64,000 nucleotides of DNA from Verrucosispora sioxanthis (GCF_010560025.1 NZ_SAIY01000005.1:496001-560000); one strand, 5' to 3'. Counted from the stretch's first letter, positions 52,708 to 62,597 are shown. The notes: generated by a model from the letters alone, not told the origin. Numbers and translations: made by a program.

Positions 52708-53610
52708 ATGGCCGCAGCCGATCTCCACGCGCGGCTGGACCGGGAGCCCGGCACGATCTCGGTGTACGCGGGGCGGCTCGACGCCCCACCCACCTGGACC
52801 CGGCAGGCCGAGGCCACCCACTACGCGGCGAGCACGATGAAGTTGGCCGTGCTCGCCGCGCTGCACCGCGCCGCGGAGGCCGGCCACCTCGACCCGGACG
52901 CCCCGGTCGAGGTCGTCAACCGGTTCACCTCCGCCCGGCCGGACGCCCCGCCGTACTCCTGCCGTCGCGCCTACGACAACGACGGGGCCGTGTGGGACCG
53001 CCTCGGCGAGCAGGCGTCGCTGCGCTGGCTCGCCGAACGGATGATCGTCCGGTCCAGCAACCTCGCCACCAACCTGGTCATCGAACACGTCGGACTGCCC
53101 GCCGTGGCGCAGGTCTGGCAACGCGCCGGCGCCCGGAACAGCGTCACCGGGCGCGGCATCGAGGACTTCGCCGCCCGCGAGGCGCAGATCACCAACCTGG
53201 TCACCGCCGCCGACCTGGCCGCCCTGCTCGGCGCCGTCGCCACCGGCGCCACCCGCCCCGGTCCGATCGCCTCACCGGCCGGCTGCACCGCCATGCTGGA
53301 CGTGCTCTGTGCCCAACAGATCCGTCAGGACATCGCCGAAGGGGTGCCAGCCGGCGTCCGACTCGCCCACAAGAACGGCTGGGTACGCGGCGTACGACAC
53401 GGCGCGGCGGTGGTCTACCCCGCCGACGCCGAGGCCTACCTGCTCGTCGTCTGCACCACCGTCGGCGACGACCAGACCGACGCCCGGGCCGACGTCGACG
53501 CCAACCAGCTGGTGGCCGACATCTCCCGCGAGGTGTGGCAGGCCCGCCACGACCTCGGCACGCTCACTCCAGCAGGTTCGCCCGCAGCGCCGCCACCGTC
53601 TCCTCGGTGA
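52708..53610 (+). CDS. Serine hydrolase, class A beta-lactamase-like, no signal peptide
   Basis: 300 residues. Penicillin-binding fold motifs: S42-T-M-K45 (SxxK) in YAASTMKLAVLA, S116-S-N118 (SxN), and K222-N-G224 in the KTG position. No export signal is present, so it is probably cytoplasmic and not a secreted resistance enzyme. The KTG-to-KNG change and location suggest an esterase or peptidase. It starts nine bases after typA. Its C-terminus overlaps the converging phosphatase gene by 47 bases. Confidence 0.85.
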   Translation: MAAADLHARLDREPGTISVYAGRLDAPPTWTRQAEATHYAASTMKLAVLAALHRAAEAGHLDPDAPVEVVNRFTSARPDAPPYSCRRAYDNDGAVWDRLGEQASLRWLAERMIVRSSNLATNLVIEHVGLPAVAQVWQRAGARNSVTGRGIEDFAAREAQITNLVTAADLAALLGAVATGATRPGPIASPAGCTAMLDVLCAQQIRQDIAEGVPAGVRLAHKNGWVRGVRHGAAVVYPADAEAYLLVVCTTVGDDQTDARADVDANQLVADISREVWQARHDLGTLTPAGSPAAPPPSPR

Positions 53611-54376
53611 TCCCCAGACCGTCGCGCAGGTACGCCCCGAACGACCCGTGCACCTGCCGCACCTGTGCGTACGCGGCGTCGAGGTACTCCGGGCGGACCT
53701 CCAGCACCGGCCGGACCGCCGCCTCGTCGAGGCCCGGGTGGCGCTGCCGCATCGCGTCGACGAGCACCTCGCGCAGGCTCTCCGTCAGCGGGTTGTGGGC
53801 CAGGTAGTCGGCGCGGATCGCGGCCTCGTCCACCCCCAGGGCGTGCAGCAGCACCACGGTCAGCCAACCGGTGCGGTCCTTGCCCGCCGAGCAGTGATAG
53901 ACCAACGGCAGGTTACGCTCGTCGGCCACCAACCGCACGGCGGCGGCGAACCCCCGCCGGGCCGAGTCTCCGGTGACGAACCAGCGGTAGATGGCCGCCA
54001 TCGCCGCCGGTGTCCCCTGCCGCGCCAGCTCCGCGTACTCGCTCAGGTCGTGGCCGAGCAGCACGGCCGAGACGTACGTGAAGACCGGATGCGCCGGGTC
54101 GTGCACCGGCAGGTGCACCACGGTCGGCTCGCCGACCAGCCGGTCCGGCGGCGCCACCGACACCTCGGACTCGGCGCGAAGGTCCACCACGCAGGCCGGT
54201 TCGAGCTTCGCCAGCACCGGCAGGTCCTCGTCGGTGAGCCGGCCCAACGCCGGCGTACGGATCAGCTGGCCGGGCCGCACCCGCCGGCCGGACACGCCGA
54301 TCAGTCCACCGAGGTCCCGCGCGTTGGGCGCCCCGACGAGCGTCCAGTCCGAACCGCCCGCTCGCTGACTGGTCAT
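53564..54376 (-). CDS. Tyrosine/serine protein phosphatase, PtpB-like
   Basis: 270 residues. The P-loop HCSAGKDRTG gives catalytic C162 and R168 (C-X5-R), followed by the K/D pattern of the Y_phosphatase3 family that includes mycobacterial PtpB. The N-terminal NARDLGGL motif is typical of this family. No signal peptide. Substrate could be phosphotyrosine, phosphoserine or phosphoinositide. Its stop lies inside the end of the serine-hydrolase gene on the other strand. Confidence 0.9.
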   Translation of the reverse strand: MTSQRAGGSDWTLVGAPNARDLGGLIGVSGRRVRPGQLIRTPALGRLTDEDLPVLAKLEPACVVDLRAESEVSVAPPDRLVGEPTVVHLPVHDPAHPVFTYVSAVLLGHDLSEYAELARQGTPAAMAAIYRWFVTGDSARRGFAAAVRLVADERNLPLVYHCSAGKDRTGWLTVVLLHALGVDEAAIRADYLAHNPLTESLREVLVDAMRQRHPGLDEAAVRPVLEVRPEYLDAAYAQVRQVHGSFGAYLRDGLGITEETVAALRANLLE

Positions 54377-54516
54377 ATCGCCCCCTCATGTACAGGGTGC
54401 CGTACCCGATGATCGTTTCGAAAGGTGCCCGTCGTTCGAACGCGGCGGCGGGTGCCAACCGACGGACGCCGTCCGGCCGGGACGCGCCCGGTGCGGCACC
54501 GCGCCGACGGTAGGGC

Positions 54517-55515
54517 TCAGCGACGAGCTGAGGCCAGCTCGCGTCGCCGGTCCCGCGAGGATCTGACCAGGCTCGCCGCCGTGGCCACCGCCAGAGTGCC
54601 CAGGATGACCAGCAGCGACAGCCAGATCGGGATGTGCGGTGCCCACCCGACGTGCTCACCGTTGTTGATGAACGGGAGGTTGTTGTCCGCGAGCGCCTCC
54701 AGGATCAGCTTGACCCCGATGAAACCGAGCACCACCGCGAGGCCGTGGCTCAGGTAGATCAACCGGTCCAGCAGCCCGCCGAGAAGGAAGTAGAGCTGCC
54801 GCAGGCCCATCAGCGCGAAGACGTTTGCGGTGAAGACCAGGTACGGCTCCTGGGTGATCCCGAAGATCGCCGGAATCGAGTCGAGAGCGAAGATCAGGTC
54901 GGTGGTACCGATGGCGATCATGACGATGAGCATCGGGGTGAACAATCGCCGGCCGTTCTCCCGCACCGTGACCCGGGCACCCTCGTAACTCCGCGAGATG
55001 GGCAGCGCCCGCCGGCTCCAGCGGATGAGGACGTTCTCGGTGAACTCCTCCTCGCTCGACTCACCCTGCCGGGCGAGGTTGATCGCGGTGTAGATCAGGA
55101 ACGCTCCGAAGACGTAGAAGACCCAGGTGAACTGCGAGATCAACGCGGCGCCGGCGGCGATGAAACCGCCCCGCATGACGAGCGCGAGGACGATGCCGAT
55201 GAGCAGCACCTTCTGCTGGTACTGCCGGGGAACCGCGAAGCGGGCCATGATGATCACGAAGACGAAGAGGTTGTCCACCGAGAGGCTGTACTCGGTCAGC
55301 CAGCCGGTGTAGAACTGCCCCGCCACGCTCGCGCCGGCGGTGAGCCAGAGTCCGCCACCGAACAGCAGGGCCAACCCGACGTAGAAGGCGACCCAGAGAC
55401 TCGACTCCCGCACGCTCGGCTCGTGAGGCCGGCGCCCGATGATGAGCAGGTCCACCACGAGGACCGTGGTCAGCGCCACGAGCGTAGCCGCCCACACCAG
55501 TCCGGACACGTTCAC
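54517..55515 (-). CDS. TerC-family integral membrane protein
   Basis: 332 residues from GTG 55515 (GGAGGA eight bases upstream), about nine helices. TerC signatures are present: LSVDNLFVFVIIMARFAVP, and DLIFALDSIPAIFGIT with the paired acidic residues thought to bind metal. TerC/Alx proteins are implicated in manganese efflux and metalation of exported proteins; tellurite resistance is the historical label. No ter operon partners are adjacent. C-terminal region is basic. Confidence 0.93.
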   Translation of the reverse strand: MNVSGLVWAATLVALTTVLVVDLLIIGRRPHEPSVRESSLWVAFYVGLALLFGGGLWLTAGASVAGQFYTGWLTEYSLSVDNLFVFVIIMARFAVPRQYQQKVLLIGIVLALVMRGGFIAAGAALISQFTWVFYVFGAFLIYTAINLARQGESSEEEFTENVLIRWSRRALPISRSYEGARVTVRENGRRLFTPMLIVMIAIGTTDLIFALDSIPAIFGITQEPYLVFTANVFALMGLRQLYFLLGGLLDRLIYLSHGLAVVLGFIGVKLILEALADNNLPFINNGEHVGWAPHIPIWLSLLVILGTLAVATAASLVRSSRDRRRELASARR

Positions 55516-55592
55516 AGTTTCATTCCTCCGGCCGCCACCCAGCAACCGGCACACGGTACGCCCTACGCGCGGTGCCGGCCACCTCACCCCCG

Positions 55593-55605
55593 CTAGGCAT
55601 CCTAG
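55593..55605. promoter_or_regulatory. Palindrome CTAGGCATCCTAG in the terC/ABM divergent region
   Basis: CTAGG-CAT-CCTAG is a perfect inverted repeat. Read on the minus strand it overlaps TAGGAT, a plausible -10 box for terC. It could be an operator. Confidence 0.35.
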
Positions 55606-55708
55606 GAGGATGGGTTACTACGGTGGCTGGTCCGGCACGGGCGGCCAGCGGATGGGGCAACCGACCGGCCCCGGCCTGGACCCGGCAGCGGTGTGGCAGG
55701 CTGCCGCC

Positions 55709-56002
55709 ATGGTCCTCGAGGTTGCGCTCATCGACGTCATCCCCGGCCACGAGGAGGCGTTCGCCGCCGCCTACGCCCAGGGGCATCCGTTGCTCGCCGG
55801 CACGCCCGGCTGCCGCTCGGTACGCATGACCCGGGGCCTGGAGTCCCCCACCCGCTTCGTGCTGCTTGTCGAGTGGGACACCGTCGAGGCTCACGAGCGG
55901 AACTTCCGGGCCACGGAACGCTTCGTCGGCTGGCGGGAGTTGATCGGTCCGCACTTCGCCACCCCGCCGCGGGTCGAGCACTTCGTCGACGTGCCCGCCT
56001 GA
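55709..56002 (+). CDS. Antibiotic biosynthesis monooxygenase (ABM)-domain protein
   Basis: 97 residues, a single ferredoxin-like ABM domain: MVLEVALIDVIPGHEEAFAA, then GCRSVRMTRGLESPTRFVLL, then EWDTVEAHERNFRATERF. Such small dimers include quinol monooxygenases and proteins of unknown role; the catalytic activity cannot be assigned. An in-frame ATG at 55610 abuts AGGAGG with no spacing and adds a Gly/Pro-rich stretch, so I prefer 55709. Confidence 0.85.
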   Translation: MVLEVALIDVIPGHEEAFAAAYAQGHPLLAGTPGCRSVRMTRGLESPTRFVLLVEWDTVEAHERNFRATERFVGWRELIGPHFATPPRVEHFVDVPA

Positions 56003-56066
56003 CCGACACCCGAGCACCACGCACCGAGTCGAGAAAGTGTCACACCGTCCACCTATCGTGCGTCTC

Positions 56067-56118
56067 GCGTCGGCACCGACCCCGACGGCTTCGGGGGCGC
56101 CGGGTCCGGTGCCGACGC
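56067..56118. terminator. Bidirectional hairpin terminator
   Basis: GCGTCGGCACCGACCCCG starting at 56067 pairs with CGGGTCCGGTGCCGACGC (56101-56118) with one mismatch. It lies between the converging ABM and XRE genes and is followed by CTTTG on the plus strand. Confidence 0.7.
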
Positions 56119-56165
56119 CTTTGCGTGCGTGACCTGCCGACGCTGCGCACGACCGGGGCGATGTG

Positions 56166-57020
56166 TCACCCGTCGAGCCGGCGGGCCAGGGCCCGCAGCG
56201 TCTCCTCCTCCGGCAACGCCGTCTCCAGCAGGCAGTCGGTCATCCGTTCGTACCTGTCGACGTCCGTCGCGGTGGTCAGTCGCACATCCGTGGTCAGCGC
56301 CTCCAACATCACCGTGCGCGGGTCCGCCGGGTCCGGGAAGGAGTAACAGGAGAAGGGGGTCAGCGGCAACGGGCGCCGGCCCGCACCGACCCGCAGCAGC
56401 CGGATCGTCACGTGCGGCAGCGCGGCCAGTTCGAGCAGCTGCGCCAACTGCTCGCGCCACACCTCCACCGGGTCGTCGCCCGGTTCACAGGCCAGCTCGG
56501 TGAGCAGCGCCGTGTAGCGGGGCGGTTCGACGCGGCGCAGCACCGCCTGCCGGGCGGCCCGGGCCCGCAGGTCGGCCTCCACGTCCACCGTCGCATCGAT
56601 GAGCTGACCGGCGACGATGCGCAGTCGGGCGTACGCCGGGGTCTGCAGCAGGCCGGGCACGATCGCCGGCTGGTACTCCACGATGCCCGCCGCGCCGGCT
56701 TCGAGTTCGGCGTACGTGCGCTGCCGCTCGCCCATCTCCCCGAGCGACTTCCACCAGCCCCGACTGGTCGCGGCGTCCCGGGCGATGACGATCAGGGCGT
56801 CGCGCTGCCGCGACGGCACCTCGTAGACATCGAGCAGATCGAGCACGTCGGCCAGGTCGGGGCGGCTCTGCCCCAGCTCGATGCGGGACAGCTTGGAGGT
56901 GGACGCCCAACCGAGCCGCTCACACACCTGTTCCAGCGTCAGCGCCTCCCGCCGGCGTAGCTGACGCAGCTCGGCGCCCAGTCGCGCACGTCGAATGACC
57001 GGACTCGTTGGCAACGGCAT
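56166..57020 (-). CDS. XRE-family regulator with DUF5753 (Scr1-like)
   Basis: 284 residues from ATG 57020, GGGAGG five bases upstream. The N-terminal helix-turn-helix is at about 15-70 (LRQLRRREALTLEQVCERLG, then KLSRIELGQ). The remainder is the DUF5753 domain, with YQPAIVPGLLQTPAYARL as its signature and aliphatic strands near the C-terminus. In actinomycetes these regulators are usually paired with a small DUF397 protein; I find none here, so this one is an orphan copy. Confidence 0.9.
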   Translation of the reverse strand: MPLPTSPVIRRARLGAELRQLRRREALTLEQVCERLGWASTSKLSRIELGQSRPDLADVLDLLDVYEVPSRQRDALIVIARDAATSRGWWKSLGEMGERQRTYAELEAGAAGIVEYQPAIVPGLLQTPAYARLRIVAGQLIDATVDVEADLRARAARQAVLRRVEPPRYTALLTELACEPGDDPVEVWREQLAQLLELAALPHVTIRLLRVGAGRRPLPLTPFSCYSFPDPADPRTVMLEALTTDVRLTTATDVDRYERMTDCLLETALPEEETLRALARRLDG

Positions 57021-57129
57021 CCCTGCCTCCCACCGAGGGAGAGTACGCACGGCGATCACTTAGCGCAATAGGACGCTCGCATTCCGCTATCCCCCCACCG
57101 TAGGAAGTGGATTGTCCAGCCGGCGGCGG

Positions 57130-59238
57130 CTATCGCACGCCAGCGGCGTCCATGCCGCGCAGCTCCTTCTTGAGGTCGGCGACCTCGTCGCGGATCCGGG
57201 CGGCCAACTCGAACTGCAGCTCCCGCGCGGCGGCCAGCATCTGGTCGTTGAGCTCCTGGATGAGCTGCGCCAGCTCGGCCCGTGCCATGCCCTCGCGCGC
57301 CGGGGTGGCCGCCCCGCCCCGGGCCCGGCTGCGGGTCTCCTTGACCGGCGCCTTACCCCGGGACAGCTGCCGCACCGCCCCACCGACCCGCGTCGCCTCG
57401 GTGTCCTCCGCCTCACGGTAGATGTCGTCGAGGATGTCGTGGATCTTCTTGCGCAGCGGCTCCGGGCTGACGCCGTGCGCCTCGTTGTGCGCGATCTGCT
57501 TGGCGCGACGCCGGTTCGTCTCCTCGATCGCGTCCGCCATCGACGGGGTGACCTTGTCGGCGTACATGTGCACCTGGCCGGAGACGTTACGGGCCGCCCG
57601 GCCGATGGTCTGGATCAACGACCGGCCGCTGCGCAGGAAGCCCTCCTTGTCCGCGTCCAGGATCGCCACCAGCGACACCTCGGGCAGGTCGAGGCCCTCC
57701 CGCAGCAGGTTGATGCCGACCAGCACGTCGTAGTCGCCACGGCGCAGCTCGCGCAGCAGCTCCACCCGGCGCAGCGTGTCGACCTCGGAGTGCAGGTAAC
57801 GCACCCGGATGCCGTTCTCCAGGAGGTAGTCGGACAGGTCCTCGGCCATCTTCTTGGTCAGCGTGGTGACCAGCACCCGTTCGTCGCGCTCGGTACGCAG
57901 CTTGATCTCGTGCATCAGGTCGTCGATCTGCCCCTTGGTGGGCTTGACCACCACCTCCGGGTCGACCAGCCCGGTCGGGCGGATCACCTGCTCCACGAAC
58001 TCGCCCTGGGCGTGCTCCAGCTCCCACGGACCCGGGGTCGCCGACAGGAAGACCATCTGGCCGACCCGCTCCAGGAACTCGTCGAACCGCAGCGGTCGGT
58101 TGTCGGCGGCGCTGGGCAGCCGGAATCCGTGGTCGATGAGCATCCGCTTGCGCGAGGCGTCGCCCTCGTACATGCCGCCGATCTGGGGAATCGTCACGTG
58201 CGACTCGTCGACCACGGTGAGGAAGTCGTCGGGGAAGTAGTCCAGCAGGCAGTGCGGCGGGCTGCCGGGCAGCCGGCCGTCGATGTGCATCGAGTAGTTC
58301 TCGATGCCCGAGCAGAAGCCCACCTGCCGCATCATCTCGATGTCGTACGTGGTGCGCATCCGCAGCCGCTGCGCCTCCAGCAGCTTGCCCTGCCGTTCCA
58401 GCTCGGCCAGCCGCTCGCCCAGCTCCGTCTCGATGTCGCGGACCGCCCGCTCCATCCGCTCCGGACCCGCCGCGTAGTGCGTCGCCGGGAAGATCAGCAG
58501 ATGGTCCACCTCGCGCACCACGTCACCGGTCAACGGGTTGAGGTAGTAGAGCTTCTCCACCTCGTCGCCGAAGAGCTCGATGCGCACGGCGAGTTCCTCG
58601 TACGCCGGAATGATCTCCAGCGTGTCGCCGCGGACCCGGAAGGTGCCGCGCTGGAAGGCCATGTCGTTGCGGGTGTACTGGATGTCGACCAGGCGACGCA
58701 GCAGCTGGTCCCGGTCGAGCTCCTGGCCGACCGCCACCCGTACCGCCCGGTCGAGGTACTCCTCCGGGGTGCCCAGCCCGTAGATCGCCGACACCGTCGC
58801 GACCACGACCACGTCGCGTCGGGTGAGCAGCGACATCGTCGCCGAGTGCCGCAGCCGCTCGACCTCCTCGTTGATCGAGGAGTCCTTCTCGATGTATGTG
58901 TCGGTCTGCGGGATGTACGCCTCGGGCTGGTAGTAGTCGTAGTACGAGACGAAGTATTCCACCGCGTTGTCCGGCAGCAGCTCGCTGAACTCCTTCGCCA
59001 ACTGCGCGCAGAGCGTCTTGTTGGGGGCCAGCACCAGCGTGGGACGTTGCAGCCGCTCGATCAGCCAGGCGGTGGTGGCGCTCTTGCCCGTGCCGGTCGC
59101 GCCGAGCAGCACCGTGTGGCGGTCGCCGCGACGCACCCGCCGCTCCAGGTCGTCGATCGCCGCCGGCTGGTCACCGGCCGGCTGGAAATCACTGATGACC
59201 TGGAAACGGCCGTCGAGCCGGGGTATGTCGAGCGCCAT
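57130..59238 (-). CDS. uvrB: Excinuclease ABC subunit B
   Basis: 702 residues. DNA-damage-verifying helicase-like subunit that joins UvrA and UvrC. Walker A GATGTGKS (46-53); the beta-hairpin region YFVSYYDYYQPEAYIPQTDT; motif VI in IQTIGRAARNVSG; and the C-terminal UVR motif in LIQELNDQMLAAARELQFEL that contacts UvrC. Full length. Upstream I could not find a LexA-type operator. Confidence 0.97.
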   Translation of the reverse strand: MALDIPRLDGRFQVISDFQPAGDQPAAIDDLERRVRRGDRHTVLLGATGTGKSATTAWLIERLQRPTLVLAPNKTLCAQLAKEFSELLPDNAVEYFVSYYDYYQPEAYIPQTDTYIEKDSSINEEVERLRHSATMSLLTRRDVVVVATVSAIYGLGTPEEYLDRAVRVAVGQELDRDQLLRRLVDIQYTRNDMAFQRGTFRVRGDTLEIIPAYEELAVRIELFGDEVEKLYYLNPLTGDVVREVDHLLIFPATHYAAGPERMERAVRDIETELGERLAELERQGKLLEAQRLRMRTTYDIEMMRQVGFCSGIENYSMHIDGRLPGSPPHCLLDYFPDDFLTVVDESHVTIPQIGGMYEGDASRKRMLIDHGFRLPSAADNRPLRFDEFLERVGQMVFLSATPGPWELEHAQGEFVEQVIRPTGLVDPEVVVKPTKGQIDDLMHEIKLRTERDERVLVTTLTKKMAEDLSDYLLENGIRVRYLHSEVDTLRRVELLRELRRGDYDVLVGINLLREGLDLPEVSLVAILDADKEGFLRSGRSLIQTIGRAARNVSGQVHMYADKVTPSMADAIEETNRRRAKQIAHNEAHGVSPEPLRKKIHDILDDIYREAEDTEATRVGGAVRQLSRGKAPVKETRSRARGGAATPAREGMARAELAQLIQELNDQMLAAARELQFELAARIRDEVADLKKELRGMDAAGVR

Positions 59239-59552
59239 GACCTCAACGGTACGCCGGGGCTCCGACAGTCAGAGCCGGTCCGCCCCGGCGACTACGTGCG
59301 GCATCTGATCGGCTTCGATATTCGCATTGTGTGGTTCTTCTCACCCCGCTACGCTTTTCCCGTAGGCCGCTCGCGGCGGCCGACCGGGCCGGTGGCGGGC
59401 CGCACAGGCCACGCCACCCCCGGCACCGAGGGTCGCAGCACCCGGCATGCCTGGCGTGCGCACCGGACGTGGTCGCGCGGAGCGCGCTGACCGGCCGCCG
59501 CGGGCGCCCCTGCTCGTCACCCCCGCGTGGTCCGCACCGTTCATCCTCCCGT
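59239..59552. promoter_or_regulatory. Divergent uvrB/unknown gene region with a -35/-10 pair
   Basis: On the plus strand TTGTGT (59327-59332), a 17-base spacer, and TACGCT (59350-59355) make a good sigma-A-like promoter for the gene that follows. The remainder to 59552 is GC-rich without clear structure, so the true start of the next gene may be upstream of my choice. Confidence 0.5.
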
Positions 59553-61244
59553 GGAGAGCAGCTCACAACCGCCGTCCGACAGCCGTCGCCGCGTACCCGA
59601 CGAGCCGCGCACCGATCCGACCCGGGCCGGCGCCCCGGCCGGCGGCGGCAGCCCGGGCGGCGGTGGACATGCCGGACCGACCGGTCACGCCCGTGCGCAC
59701 CCCGCCGGCACCGCGCGGGCAACCGCCACCGGGCCGGTCTCGCACCGCCCGCGGTCCTCAACCTGGCCGGCACCGCGTCGGCGCAGCCACGGCCGGGCGT
59801 CCGCCGGGCCGTGGTCTCCGGCGGCCTGCTCGACCTGGCCGCCGGGAACCGGGCCGAGGAGGAAGATCTGGCCGGCACGGCCGCCGCGGCCGACGACCCA
59901 CGACGGGTACCCAACCGCCGACGCCGCTTCACCCTCGCCGGGCTGGCGCTCACCGCGGTGCTCTCCGGCGTGACGCTGGTGGCCACGCTCGTCAACTGGG
60001 CACCGGACGGCCCGCCGCCACGGGACCTGACCCCGGCCGAACGGGAACGCCTGGCCACCATGCGGGTGGCCAACTACCGCGAGTTGCGGGCCGGGTTGCA
60101 CGTCACCGCCGGCGCCGGCGCCACCCGCACCGACCTGCTCGGCTGGGTCGACTGGGCCCGGGGGCTGGCCTACCTCGACGTGGGGGCCCGGGCGCGGGCG
60201 CGTCGCGCGGTCTTGCCCAGGCCACCCCCACCGTGCTGGTGATCAGACCCGACCCGACGGCCGTACCGACGCCGGCCATGCCGCCCCTGGTGCCACCGGC
60301 CGACGGTTGGCGGCTGCCCGCCGACCCGGATCTCGCACCGCTGCTCGGGCTGATCTTCGCGCTCGCCGCCGACCGGCCCGATCCGGCGGACCGGTGGGCC
60401 GGTCGCTGGGTGGGCCGGGAGCACCTCAACGGTGAGCCGGTCGACGTACTGGAGGTCGCCACCCCGAACCCGGTCGTACCGGCGAGCCGCACCCCCGCTG
60501 CCGCCACGCCGGACACCGCCGCCCCCACCCGCTACTGGCTGGACCGGGCCGGCCGCCTGCACCGCGTACTCACCGACGTGACCGGGATCGGACCGGTCAC
60601 GGTGGCCCTGAACCGGGCCGACCGTCCGACGCTTCGACCCGTCGAGGCGCTCGGCGGTCGCCCGGGCCTGCCCGCGCCCTGACCCCAGCGGAACGGGACC
60701 GCTGGCGACGAATGCCGTCCCGCCTGCGCGCCGTCGGCGGGGCGACGGCCACCCTGACCATGCCCGTCTCGGCCGCCACCAACCTGCGCGGCAGCGGCTG
60801 GCTGAGCTGGACGTCGGACAGCGCGTACCTCGCGGTGACCGACCTCGACACGGACGCACGACGCACCCTGGTCCGTCACCACCGCCGCCAGGTCACCCGC
60901 ATCGACGGCGGCGGGTCGGCACGTCCGCCACTGCCGCCACCGGCCACCGGCTGGCGGACGGGACCGCATCGCACGCAGGCCGTCGACCCGCTGGTGGCCG
61001 CCGCGCTGCGGGCCGCTCAGCACCCCGACGCGGGGGCGGGACGGTACGGGTACGCGGCGACAGCCTCGCCGGCACCAGCGTCGACGTGGTGCAGGTCGAC
61101 ACCGGCCGCGGACCGCTGCGCTACTGGGTCGACCGGTCCGGGACGCTGCGCCGGCTGGAACTGTCGACCCGCTCCGGCGCCTGGGCGCAGCTCGACCTGA
61201 CCCCGGGACGGGTACCACGGCTGACGCCGCCGCGGAAACGCTGA
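59553..61244 (+). pseudogene. Membrane-anchored protein with two repeated domains, several frameshifts
   Basis: About 560 residues if four frame changes are repaired, each explained by one lost base (near 59745, in 60182-60186, 60671-60673 and 61032-61036). A proline/arginine-rich cytoplasmic N-terminus leads to one membrane helix (FTLAGLALTAVLSGVTLVAT). Two homologous outside domains follow: LTPAERERLATMR ... LLGWVDWARGLAYLDV ... RYWLDRAGRLHRVL, then LTPAERDRWRRMP ... GSGWLSWTSDSAYLAV ... RYWVDRSGTLRRLE. The two-layer strand pattern recalls LppX/LolA-like lipid carriers, but I cannot confirm this. The start (GTG 59553) is uncertain. Confidence 0.65.
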
Positions 61245-61289
61245 CCCGACCGCCGGATGCGCACCCACGTCGCCGCGGCAACCCGCCCC

Positions 61290-62471
61290 TCAGGGGCGCC
61301 AACCGGTGCGTGCGGCCCACTCCTCCGCCCGGAGGTGCTCCTCGTCGAACCACGGGTCCTTCGCCGTGGCGTACGCGCCGCTGTCCGGCGCGGACGCCGC
61401 CAGCTCCCGCTTGAGCACCAGGTACGCGGCCCGTCGGTCGGGGTCGGCGCGCAGGTGGTCGCGCATCAGCAGGGCGTACCGCCAGCCCGGCGAACCGGTC
61501 ACCCGCAGGTGCAGATGCACCGGTCGGGCCGGGTCGGCGTTGCCGTGCAGCCGCTTCGCCCACCGGTCGCCACCGGCTGGTCGGGGGCTGTCCCACCAGT
61601 CGCCCGGCAACCGGGGGAAACCGGCGTCGGCCAGCCGCTCGGCCAACACACCGTCGGCGTCGGCGAGGGACGGCACGCTGAGCTGGATGTCGATGACATC
61701 CTTGGCGGCCAACCCGGTCATCGCGGTCGAGCCGATGTGGTCGATCCGCAGGTCGGCGGGGGCGATCGCGTGCCGGATCCGGTCCGCCAGCCGGGCGTAC
61801 TGCTGGGGCCAACTCGGGTTCGGCTCGACAAGCGTCACCCGGCCCGCCCGCACCGCCCGCCGGTGACGCACGTTGTCCTCGAAGGGCACCAGCCGGTCAC
61901 GCCAGAGCGCGTCGACCGCCGCGTGCAGGTCGTCGAGGGTGCCCTCGTTGGCCAGCAACACGTCCGCCACCGCCGCGCGGCGGGCGTCGTCGGCCTGGGC
62001 GGCGATCCGGCGCTGCGCCTCCGCCCGGCTCATCCCCCGATCACGGGCCAGCCGCGCCAACCGGATGTGCACCCCCGCCTGCACCACGACCACCAGGTGG
62101 TACGTGGGCGCCAACCCCACCTCGGCCAGCAACGGGACGTCGTTGACCACCACGGCGTCCGCCGGGGCGGCGGCGGTCAGCTCGACGGTACGGGCCCGGA
62201 CCCGACCGTGGACGATCGCCTCCAGCCGGCGCCGGGCCGACTCGTCGGCGAACACCAACTCACCCAGGGCAGCCCGGTCCAGGGCCCCGTCGGCGTCCAG
62301 CACCCGGTCGGAGAAGGCGGCGACGACCTCGGCGAGACCCTCGGTGCCGGGCGCGACCACCTCCCGGGCGAGCTGATCGGCGTCGATGAGTATCGCACCC
62401 CGCTCGACCAGCCGTCCGGCCACCGCGCTCTTGCCCGAACCGATCCCACCGGTCAACCCCACCCTCAGCAC
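61290..62471 (-). CDS. coaE: Dephospho-CoA kinase fused to GrpB-family (UPF0157) domain
   Basis: 393 residues. Residues 1-200: CoaE, last step of coenzyme A synthesis, with P-loop GGIGSGKSA (8-16), the DADQLAREVVAPG substrate region and VNDVPLLAEVGL. Residues about 205-393: GrpB/UPF0157 nucleotidyltransferase-like domain, with DHIGSTAMTGLAAKDVIDIQ and PVHLHLRVTGSPGWRYALLM. This CoaE-GrpB fusion is standard in actinobacteria. It follows the ribosomal S1 gene on the same strand beyond two hairpins. Confidence 0.95.
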   Translation of the reverse strand: MLRVGLTGGIGSGKSAVAGRLVERGAILIDADQLAREVVAPGTEGLAEVVAAFSDRVLDADGALDRAALGELVFADESARRRLEAIVHGRVRARTVELTAAAPADAVVVNDVPLLAEVGLAPTYHLVVVVQAGVHIRLARLARDRGMSRAEAQRRIAAQADDARRAAVADVLLANEGTLDDLHAAVDALWRDRLVPFEDNVRHRRAVRAGRVTLVEPNPSWPQQYARLADRIRHAIAPADLRIDHIGSTAMTGLAAKDVIDIQLSVPSLADADGVLAERLADAGFPRLPGDWWDSPRPAGGDRWAKRLHGNADPARPVHLHLRVTGSPGWRYALLMRDHLRADPDRRAAYLVLKRELAASAPDSGAYATAKDPWFDEEHLRAEEWAARTGWRP

Positions 62472-62527
62472 GGCACCCAGTCAACCCGATCACCCCACCC
62501 CCGCCAACCCCGCCCCACCCACCCTGC

Positions 62528-62588
62528 GTTGATCATGAGGTTGACGGCAATTGTTGATCTTCAAAGTGCCGTCAACCTCATGATCAAC
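62528..62588. repeat. Inverted repeat, TTGATCATGA family, copy 2
   Basis: GTTGATCATGAGGTTGACGGCA (62528-62549, 22 bases) is matched perfectly by 62567-62588 around a 17-base loop that itself contains TTGATC. The outer ten bases equal those of the element at 9353-9411, while the inner parts differ. Confidence 0.8.
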
Positions 62589-62597
62589 GGGGACGAG

